DNA of 7,042 bases from Planctomycetota bacterium (lineage in GTDB: Bacteria; Planctomycetota; UBA8108; UBA1146; JAJFFE01). The notes below the pieces were generated by a model. The model worked only from the letters and a program-made list of their open reading frames with translations, did not search any database and was not told the origin of the DNA. Position 1 is the first letter of the stretch. Each line of letters starts with the position of its first letter. The stretch is taken from contig JAGQRC010000183.1 in the NCBI GenBank assembly GCA_020425835.1, positions 1 through 7,042 of the forward strand, read 5' to 3'. A program made the position numbers and the translations under genes. This document shows positions 1 to 7,042 of the stretch, in pieces.

Positions 1-19
1 CTCCTGCTCGCGGCGCGAC

Positions 20-49
20 TCCGGGTCGAAGCTCCCTCTCGGACCCGGA
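20..49 (-). terminator. Stem-loop downstream of the kinase gene, possible operon end
   Basis: A perfect 8-bp stem, TCCGGGTC/GACCCGGA, encloses a 14-nt loop, 22 nt after the kinase stop codon. The tail on the minus strand is GC-rich with no T tract, so intrinsic termination is doubtful. It might mark a Rho-dependent end or a 3' stabilising hairpin. Nothing else is supported in 1-71. Confidence 0.35.
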
Positions 50-71
50 AACGAGCCCGCAGAAGTCCGAG

Positions 72-1466
72 TCAGCTTCGATCCACCGGAAGGGTCACGG
101 TGAACGCGCTGCCGCGTCCCTCTTCGCTCCGAGCCGCGATGGAACCGCGATGCGCTTCGACGATCCACTGCGCGATCGAGAGACCCAGCCCCGACCCGCC
201 CTGCTTGCGCGATCGCGCAGGGTCGACGCGGAAGAAGCGATCGAAGAGGTGGGGGATCGACGCTTCGGGAATGCCGACGCCATCATCCTCGACCCGGAGC
301 TCGGCGACGCCGTTGATCGCGACCAGCGCGACGGAGACCTGGCCGCCGGATCGGTTGTAGCGAATGGCGTTGTCGATGAGGTTCGACGCCACCTCGCCGA
401 GGAGGTGCGGATCCCCCGCCACCCGGACGGCGTCGAGCGACATCTCGACGGTGACGTTCGCATCGAGAGCCGCGGGGCGGGCCAGCTCGACCGCTTCGCG
501 GACCACCTGCTCGAGCGCCACGGGAGTCGCCTCGAGCTGGACATCGCCCGCGTCGAGTCGAGCGAGCGAGAGGAGGCCCTCGACGACGCCGGTCATTCGA
601 TTCGCCGCACGCAGGCAGGACGACAGAGCGTCGCGGTATTCCCCGGCGTCGCGCTCGGTCGAGCCGGGAGAAGGTCGGAGCACGGACTCCGCCTGGGCGC
701 GGATCACGGAGAGCGGGGTCCGGAGCTCGTGCGAGGCGTCGGCGGTGAAGCGCGTTTGGCGCACGAACGCCTGCTCGAGGCGGTCGAAGGCATCGTTGAG
801 CGAGCGCGCGAGATCGTGGAGCTCCGAAGGCACCGTCGCGAGATCGATCCGACCGCTCAGGTCGCGCGCAGACAGATCGTGCGCGGTCTGCGAGATCCGG
901 GCGATCGGCGCGAGCACTCGACCGGAGAGCCACCAGCTGCCGAGGAGCGCGAGGACGAGGATCGCGACACCGCCCAACACGATGACCGTCAAGAGCATCG
1001 AGGCTTCGTCGCGCACTTCGATGATCGATCGGGCGACGCGGACCAACGTTCCCGCGGGACCGGCTCGCCGAAGCTCATGGAAGTCGGCCCCCGATCGGAA
1101 CCCGAGCGCGCGGCCCGCGGCGTCGTCGCCGACTGCCGGGACCATCCCGCCGGACGCGAGGATCGTCCCGTCCGGCAAGGTGACTTCGTAGCCCATGACT
1201 TCCGCGACGCCGCGCAGATAGTCATCCGAGAGATCGAGCTCCCAGCCATCCTCCTCTTCCCACTCGATCGCACCGGCGATCGCCGCACCGCGGTCCTCGA
1301 GCGACGCATCGATCTCCGAATAGAGCGCGTCGACCGTGCGGCCGTAGAGGAGCGCGCCGAACGAGACGATCACGCCGAGGAGGAGCACTCCCGTCCAGAG
1401 GAGTATCGATCGCCGGATCGACGCGACGGGGCGGGTCGGGGTGTCCGTCGTCGCGCGATCATCCAT
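72..1466 (-). CDS. Sensor histidine kinase partner of the OmpR-type regulator
   Basis: A 464-residue inner-membrane HisKA kinase. TM1 is about 21-41 and TM2 about 157-180, enclosing a periplasmic sensor domain of roughly 115 residues. A HAMP linker follows (181-233). The dimerisation/phosphoacceptor helix has ASHELRTPL with H246. The ATPase domain has the N box SNLIDNAIRY (N362, N366), G1 DDGVGIP (394-400), F box LFDRFF (407-412) and G2 GGSGLGLS (423-430). All elements needed for autophosphorylation and phosphatase activity are present. The sensor domain contains an acidic cluster, EWEEEDGWELDLSDD (68-82), reminiscent of the PhoQ acidic patch; the protein is not otherwise recognisably PhoQ. 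It overlaps the regulator gene by 8 nt. The signal is unknown; the Asp-rich lipoprotein in the same operon may be a cofactor in sensing. Confidence 0.95.
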   Translation of the reverse strand: MDDRATTDTPTRPVASIRRSILLWTGVLLLGVIVSFGALLYGRTVDALYSEIDASLEDRGAAIAGAIEWEEEDGWELDLSDDYLRGVAEVMGYEVTLPDGTILASGGMVPAVGDDAAGRALGFRSGADFHELRRAGPAGTLVRVARSIIEVRDEASMLLTVIVLGGVAILVLALLGSWWLSGRVLAPIARISQTAHDLSARDLSGRIDLATVPSELHDLARSLNDAFDRLEQAFVRQTRFTADASHELRTPLSVIRAQAESVLRPSPGSTERDAGEYRDALSSCLRAANRMTGVVEGLLSLARLDAGDVQLEATPVALEQVVREAVELARPAALDANVTVEMSLDAVRVAGDPHLLGEVASNLIDNAIRYNRSGGQVSVALVAINGVAELRVEDDGVGIPEASIPHLFDRFFRVDPARSRKQGGSGLGLSIAQWIVEAHRGSIAARSEEGRGSAFTVTLPVDRS

Positions 1467-2112
1467 CGATCGTGTACCCCTCCCCGCGACGAGTCTGGAT
1501 CACGTCGGACCCGAGCTTCCGTCGGAGCTTCGCGACGTACACCTCGAGCACGTTCGATCGGGTGTCCTCGGTCTCGTCGTAGATGTGCTCGAAGATCGAC
1601 GTGCGCGAGACGACCGATCCGCGCCGCAGTGCGAGGAACTCGAGGAGCGCGTACTCCTTCGGCGTGAGAGCGATCGAGGCTCCGTCGCGCTCGACGCGAC
1701 GTCGAACGGTGTCGACGCGGACATCACCGAGCTCGAGTATGGGCGCGGGTTCGTTCACCGAGCGGCGGATCAGAGCTCGCAGACGAGCGAGGAGCTCGGC
1801 GAGTTCGAAGGGCTTCGTCAGGTAGTCGTCGGCCCCGTTGTCGAAGAGCTCGACCTTGGTCGGCAGGTCGTCACGCGCCGTCAGCACGAGCACGGGGGTG
1901 GGCTTGCTCTTCCTCAGCCGGCGCAGCAGCGAGGCTCCGTCGAGCCCCGGGAGCATCAGGTCGAGCACGATCGCGTCGTAGTCCCAGGATCGGGCGAGGT
2001 GCCACCCGACGTCGCCATCCTCGGCGACGTCGCAAGCAAACCCCTCATCGCGAAGGGTGCGCACGAGCGCCTGGGCGAGATCGGGTTCATCCTCGACGAT
2101 CAGGACGCGCAC
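1459..2112 (-). CDS. OmpR/PhoB-family response regulator
   Basis: A 217-residue DNA-binding response regulator of standard length, starting at GTG. The receiver domain (1-115) has the acidic pocket E7/D8, phosphoacceptor D51 in VLDLMLPGLDG, switch T78 and K100 in the KPF motif. After a short linker (116-124) the winged-helix output domain (125-217) shows LTPKEYALLEFLA and the recognition helix RSNVLEVYVAKLRRKLG (185-201), ending RRGEGYTIDG. Phosphorylation by the kinase encoded next should drive dimerisation and binding to tandem half-sites; the TTCAGC direct repeat upstream of the operon is the best candidate in view. The stop overlaps the kinase start by 8 nt, indicating translational coupling. 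It resembles the QseB/PmrA/TctD-like branch, but the exact orthologue cannot be named from sequence reading. Confidence 0.95.
   Translation of the reverse strand: MRVLIVEDEPDLAQALVRTLRDEGFACDVAEDGDVGWHLARSWDYDAIVLDLMLPGLDGASLLRRLRKSKPTPVLVLTARDDLPTKVELFDNGADDYLTKPFELAELLARLRALIRRSVNEPAPILELGDVRVDTVRRRVERDGASIALTPKEYALLEFLALRRGSVVSRTSIFEHIYDETEDTRSNVLEVYVAKLRRKLGSDVIQTRRGEGYTIDG
1477..1485 (-). promoter_or_regulatory. Ribosome binding site of the histidine kinase, inside the regulator gene
   Basis: GGGGAGGGG lies 10 nt before the kinase ATG at 1466, within the last codons of the response regulator. It supports that start and coupled translation. Confidence 0.55.
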
Positions 2113-2247
2113 TCGGCCACTCTTTCCTCGGTGCCTCTCCGGCGGTTCGCTCTTGCGATTCTCGGCTCCCGCAGAAACGAGGGAGAGACAGCGGTGCGCC
2201 ATCCCTCCCTCGCCCCGAGGTTCCCAGCCCAGGCCACAGTCTACCGA
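2113..2247 (-). other. 135-nt spacer between lipoprotein and response regulator genes
   Basis: Only weak symmetry is seen: CCTCG/CGAGG around three bases (2208-2220) and CTCCC/GGGAG around ten bases further on, neither with a T tract. No promoter is convincing. The regulator frame is open back to an ATG at 2202, but those 30 residues are basic and unlike a receiver-domain N-terminus. Read-through from the upstream promoter is the simplest reading. Confidence 0.4.
2121..2129 (-). promoter_or_regulatory. Ribosome binding site that fixes the response regulator start
   Basis: GAGGAAAGA lies 8 nt before the GTG at 2112. The receiver domain begins immediately with VRVLIVEDE, so this GTG is preferred over the upstream in-frame ATG at 2202. 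Confidence 0.7.
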
Positions 2248-2634
2248 CTAGTCGTCATCATCGTCCGCGCCGGTCTCGATCTCGAGCACCTGACCGTCCG
2301 CGGTGACCTCGACCTCGACCGGGGTTCCGTCGAGCGTTCCCTCGATCCCGTAGACCACCTTGCCGTTCTCGGTCTCGCGCTCGGCGCCGGTCATGACCAT
2401 TCCGGGCACCGCGGCGGCCGCGGCGTCCTTGATGGCCTGCGGCACCTGGTCGAGCGCGACATCGACCTCATCATCCTCGTCCTCATCCTCATCATCGTCG
2501 TCCGCCATCATCATGGGCGAACCCGATCCGCTGCTCATGCCCTCCTCGCGCGGCGAGGAGTGGGAGGCCTGATGGCATCCGGCGAGCGGGAGCAGAAGCG
2601 CGAGCAGGATTCCCAACCCGAGCATCGATCGCAT
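2248..2634 (-). CDS. PepSY-like Asp-rich lipoprotein
   Basis: A 128-residue envelope protein. Residues 1-19 are a lipoprotein signal peptide with lipobox LAGC and the lipidated cysteine at C20. His at position +2 gives no inner-membrane retention signal, so the outer membrane is the likely site. A Ser/Met linker (24-43) leads to a run of 14 residues that are Asp or Glu except one Val (45-58). A PepSY-like domain follows (about 60-120), with LDQVPQAIKDAAAAAVPG, VVYGIEG, and the closing strand ADGQVLEIE. The tail ends in five Asp. PepSY-like proteins often neighbour OmpR-type two-component systems and are thought to modulate envelope sensing; the biochemical role here is unknown. The acidic runs suggest binding of divalent or other cations, an inference. 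It is first in an apparent operon with the regulator 135 nt downstream and the kinase. Confidence 0.8.
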   Translation of the reverse strand: MRSMLGLGILLALLLPLAGCHQASHSSPREEGMSSGSGSPMMMADDDDEDEDEDDEVDVALDQVPQAIKDAAAAAVPGMVMTGAERETENGKVVYGIEGTLDGTPVEVEVTADGQVLEIETGADDDDD

Positions 2635-2642
2635 GGTGACCG

Positions 2643-2649
2643 TCCTTCC
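2643..2649 (-). promoter_or_regulatory. Ribosome binding site of the PepSY-like lipoprotein
   Basis: GGAAGGA lies 8 nt before the ATG at 2634. It selects this start over the in-frame ATG at 2703, which would place 23 atypical residues before the signal peptide and would sit at the predicted transcription start. Confidence 0.7.
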
Positions 2650-2715
2650 GTGATTCCCTGCATGACGGAGTACCAGGACCGGCACCGAAGCCGGCCCCTG
2701 CATCCGACGGGCGGG

Positions 2716-2748
2716 AGAATAGCCGCCTCTGGCTGAAGGGAAGCTGAA
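2716..2748 (-). promoter_or_regulatory. Promoter with OmpR-type direct-repeat operator for the lipoprotein/two-component operon
   Basis: On the minus strand TTCAGC (2743-2748) recurs exactly 11 bp later as TTCAGC (2732-2737), with the five bases TTCCC between. Ten bases after the second copy comes TATTCT (2716-2721), a good -10. No separate -35 is seen; the repeats occupy its place. This is the geometry of activator-dependent promoters bound by OmpR/PhoB-family dimers, which read 6-bp half-sites spaced one helical turn apart. The operon it would drive encodes such a regulator, so positive autoregulation is the simple reading. Transcription would start near 2709, leaving a leader of about 75 nt. 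Confidence 0.65.
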
Positions 2749-2761
2749 CGATCGTCCGCGT

Positions 2762-2799
2762 TTCGAAAGGGAACGGCCCGCTGGGGGTCCAGCGGGCCG
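2762..2799 (-). terminator. Intrinsic terminator of katG
   Basis: A perfect 11-bp GC-rich stem, CGGCCCGCTGG (2774-2784) with CCAGCGGGCCG (2789-2799), closes a 4-nt loop. On the minus strand it is followed by TTCCCTTTC, a moderately T-rich tail. It ends the peroxide-defence unit and insulates the two-component operon downstream. Confidence 0.75.
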
Positions 2800-2802
2800 G
2801 TC

Positions 2803-2896
2803 CTCGGTTCACAGCGTAGCCGGTTCACGGCGCAGCCGGTTCACAGCGTAGCCGGTTCACAGCGTAGCCGGTTCACGCGCAGCCGGTTCAAGCCGC
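2803..2896. repeat. 16-bp tandem repeat array, about six copies
   Basis: The unit on the plus strand is AGCCGGTTCACAGCGT. Copies start near 2802 (partial, diverged at its left end), 2818, 2834, 2850, 2866 and 2881. The copies at 2834 and 2850 are identical. The one at 2818 ends CACGGCGC, the one at 2866 is one base shorter (CACGCGC), and the last reads CAAGCCGC. The GGTTCA core is invariant. The period is not a multiple of three and no gene covers the array. It sits between the katG stop and its terminator, so it should be transcribed as part of the katG 3' untranslated region. Confidence 0.85.
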
Positions 2897-2912
2897 AGCC
2901 CGACGACACCAT

Positions 2913-2931
2913 CGTTCGGGTCCCGCGAACG
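2913..2931 (-). other. Small hairpin just after the katG stop
   Basis: Arms CGTTCG and CGAACG pair around a 7-nt loop, beginning 2 nt after the stop codon. No T tract follows. It may stabilise the 3' end of the message or be chance in GC-rich DNA. Confidence 0.25.
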
Positions 2932-2933
2932 GA

Positions 2934-5982
<3,049 letters not shown>

Positions 5983-5989
5983 GGCGGTG

Positions 5990-6017
5990 GGATAAATCAG
6001 ATTCTGGACTTTGTCAA
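5990..6017 (-). promoter_or_regulatory. Sigma70-like promoter of the perR-like gene, predicted leaderless
   Basis: A perfect -35 TTGACA (6012-6017) is followed, after a 16-nt spacer, by TTATCC (5990-5995) as a weak -10; TATCCC with a 17-nt spacer is the alternative. Only seven bases (5983-5989) separate the -10 from the ATG at 5982, so the expected start of transcription falls on or next to the start codon. No Shine-Dalgarno sequence is present before this ATG, which fits a leaderless mRNA. The -35 and spacer lie inside a long inverted repeat, listed separately. Confidence 0.6.
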
Positions 6018-6026
6018 GAGTCAGAT
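5996..6026 (-). promoter_or_regulatory. Probable operator: 31-bp inverted repeat over the perR-like promoter
   Basis: On the minus strand a left arm ATCTGACTCTTGAC and a right arm GTCCAGAATCTGAT flank a central AAA. Eleven of the 14 position pairs are complementary. The dyad covers the -35 hexamer and the spacer and ends at the -10 edge, where bound protein would block RNA polymerase. The obvious ligand is the PerR-like protein encoded directly downstream, giving autorepression. The TCTTGAC...TCCAGAA core resembles, from memory, the operator described for mycobacterial FurA upstream of furA-katG. Confidence 0.6.
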
Positions 6027-6028
6027 CG

Positions 6029-6067
6029 AGAACAACGGGGAGGTGCGTATCGCGGCGAACGTCCCCG
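6029..6067 (-). terminator. Possible weak terminator after the SDR gene
   Basis: On the minus strand a 6-bp stem CGGGGA/TCCCCG (6062-6067 with 6036-6041) encloses a 20-nt loop and is followed by the T-rich tail TTGTTCT. The long loop and imperfect T tract make this marginal. It lies just 10 nt past the SDR stop codon and upstream of the next promoter, which is the expected place. Confidence 0.3.
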
Positions 6068-6077
6068 CTCGGAATCT

Positions 6078-7042
6078 TCAGCGGCCCGATCTCGGCTCCT
6101 CGCCGACACTTGTCTCGGCCGCCCGACGGTAGGACTCGTCGAACCGAGCCGCGACCTCGCCCGGTTCGTCGGTGAACAGCTCCATCACCTGGACTCGCCA
6201 GCGGTGGAGCCGTCCTCCGGGAAGGGCGCCCCGAAGCTCGAGCGTCGACCGATCCCCCGAGAGCACCCGGTCCGGGTCCTGCCCTCGCGCGTGGAGGCGT
6301 TGGACGAGGCCATCCAGGATCAGCCGCCAACGCTCCTCGATGACGCGGTCGAAGACCGCGGCGATGTCGGGCTGTCGACCGTCCGAGTCTCGGAAGCCGT
6401 ACTCTCGGGCGAGGCTCGCAGTCGAGTGGGTTCGACCAGCCTTGTCCTTCACGCACGCATCGGCAGCGAGCGCGGCCACCGCACGACCGATGTAGTCGGG
6501 CGTCTCCGAGTCGGCGAAGTAGGGATCTCGATCGATCGCATCTCGCCAGTTGCTCTCGGAGACGCCGAAATGTTCGAGCACCGCTTCGGACCGGAGGAAC
6601 CCGGGTGTCAAGGCGAGCGCGGTGACTCCGGTGTCGCGCAACTCCTCCGACATGGCGAACGCGAGACGAATGATCGTGGTCTTGACCATGTCGTAGAAGA
6701 CGTTGCCGCGGTACATGCGGTTGAACGCTTCGTCACCATCGGTGACCTCCACGATGAGCCCGCGATTCTCGCGGAGCATCAGAGGCGCGCCATGCCGGCT
6801 GGTGAGGACGTGGGTATGGATGGCTCGCTCCAAGAGTCGAAACCCCTGGTCACAGTCCAGCTCCCAGAACGACTTCCCCCACTCCGTCGATGCATCGCCA
6901 CCCCAGATGTCGTTGACCAGGATGTCGAGCCTCCCGGACTCGCGATCGATGCGCTCGAACAGCGCGGACACCTCCGCCTCGACCGTGTGATCGACGCGAA
7001 CCGCGATGCCCCGGCCACCGAGCTCGGTGACCATCTCCGCGG
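6078..7042 (-). CDS. Short-chain dehydrogenase/reductase (SDR), 5'-truncated by window edge
   Basis: Partial gene: the frame stays open to the window end, so the N-terminal Rossmann TGxxxGxG motif is missing and the ATG at 7034 is internal. The visible protein has the SDR core: the strand leading to LVNDIWGGD (codons near 6900-6917), the YxxxK dyad as YDMVK (Tyr codon 6693-6695), and the TPGFLRSE segment after the active site. It resembles the DHRS1-like bacterial SDRs, NAD(P)-dependent oxidoreductases of mostly unknown substrate. The usual catalytic Ser region reads IVEVTDGDE, so Thr/Asp stands where Ser is expected. The core appears to end near [13 protein letters not shown] (about 6368-6404). 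About 95 further residues, basic and helix-rich by eye, follow to the TGA and match no domain I recognise. It reads toward the perR-like gene, 95 nt away. Family assignment is firm; substrate is unknown. Confidence 0.88.
   Translation of the reverse strand, partial: AEMVTELGGRGIAVRVDHTVEAEVSALFERIDRESGRLDILVNDIWGGDASTEWGKSFWELDCDQGFRLLERAIHTHVLTSRHGAPLMLRENRGLIVEVTDGDEAFNRMYRGNVFYDMVKTTIIRLAFAMSEELRDTGVTALALTPGFLRSEAVLEHFGVSESNWRDAIDRDPYFADSETPDYIGRAVAALAADACVKDKAGRTHSTASLAREYGFRDSDGRQPDIAAVFDRVIEERWRLILDGLVQRLHARGQDPDRVLSGDRSTLELRGALPGGRLHRWRVQVMELFTDEPGEVAARFDESYRRAAETSVGEEPRSGR

Noticed and set aside
150..1667. Long plus-strand open frame opposite the kinase and regulator genes (505 codons)
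   Set aside because: The translation is an Arg/Asp/Glu-rich, low-information sequence with no domain, and the opposite strand carries a complete histidine kinase. It is a GC-rich antisense shadow.
2113..2202. Upstream response regulator start at ATG 2202
   Set aside because: It would add 30 basic residues before the receiver domain; the GTG at 2112 has a good ribosome site and begins exactly at the family N-terminus.
2461..2502. Trinucleotide microsatellite (CATCATCATCGTC-like run)
   Set aside because: It encodes the Asp/Glu run of the lipoprotein with mixed codons and is explained by the protein sequence.
1441..2736. Plus-strand open frame spanning regulator, spacer and lipoprotein genes (431 codons)
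   Set aside because: It runs across three well-supported minus-strand elements and shows no domain or plausible ribosome site.
2803..2896. CRISPR array
   Set aside because: The units are 16 bp and directly abutting with no spacers, and no cas genes are present. It is a simple tandem repeat.
5983..6456. Upstream extension of the perR-like frame to an ATG at 6456
   Set aside because: The extra 158 residues overlap the SDR gene in another frame and are Arg/Pro/Gly-rich shadow sequence; the Fur-family fold begins at the ATG at 5982.

Overview
All six genes in this window lie on the minus strand, so it reads from high to low coordinates. The DNA is GC-rich, with the strong third-position G/C bias that produces long antisense shadow frames. 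A lipoprotein signal peptide and a KatG with an export signal suggest a Gram-negative-type envelope, perhaps a high-GC proteobacterial or myxobacterial lineage. That placement is inference; nothing here fixes the taxon.

Region by region (transcription order). (1) 7042-6078: 3' part of a short-chain dehydrogenase/reductase gene, running off the window edge, with an unusual C-terminal extension. (2) 6077-5983: a short gap with a possible weak terminator, then a promoter overlapped by a 31-bp imperfect inverted repeat. The predicted -10 lies so close to the next ATG that the transcript is probably leaderless. (3) 5982-5548: a PerR-type Fur-family regulator with all five PerR regulatory metal ligands and both CxxC zinc pairs. 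(4) 5547-5304: a 244-nt leader/intergenic stretch with two stem-loops and no obvious promoter. (5) 5303-2934: catalase-peroxidase KatG, with a complete set of catalytic residues and an added N-terminal hydrophobic export/anchor segment. (6) 2933-2774: katG 3' region with a small hairpin, six copies of a 16-bp tandem repeat and a strong intrinsic terminator. (7) 2634-72: a PepSY-like Asp-rich lipoprotein gene, an OmpR-type response regulator and a sensor histidine kinase, apparently one operon. A direct repeat TTCAGC-N5-TTCAGC sits where the -35 element should be.

Two functional modules emerge. The first is a peroxide-defence pair: PerR senses H2O2 and should repress its own promoter and, by read-through, katG; the exported KatG would remove peroxide outside the cytoplasm. 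This resembles the furA-katG pairing of actinobacteria. The second is an envelope-sensing two-component system with a lipoprotein partner. Both the lipoprotein and the kinase sensor domain carry acidic patches, so divalent cations or cationic compounds are plausible but unproven signals. A terminator separates the two modules.
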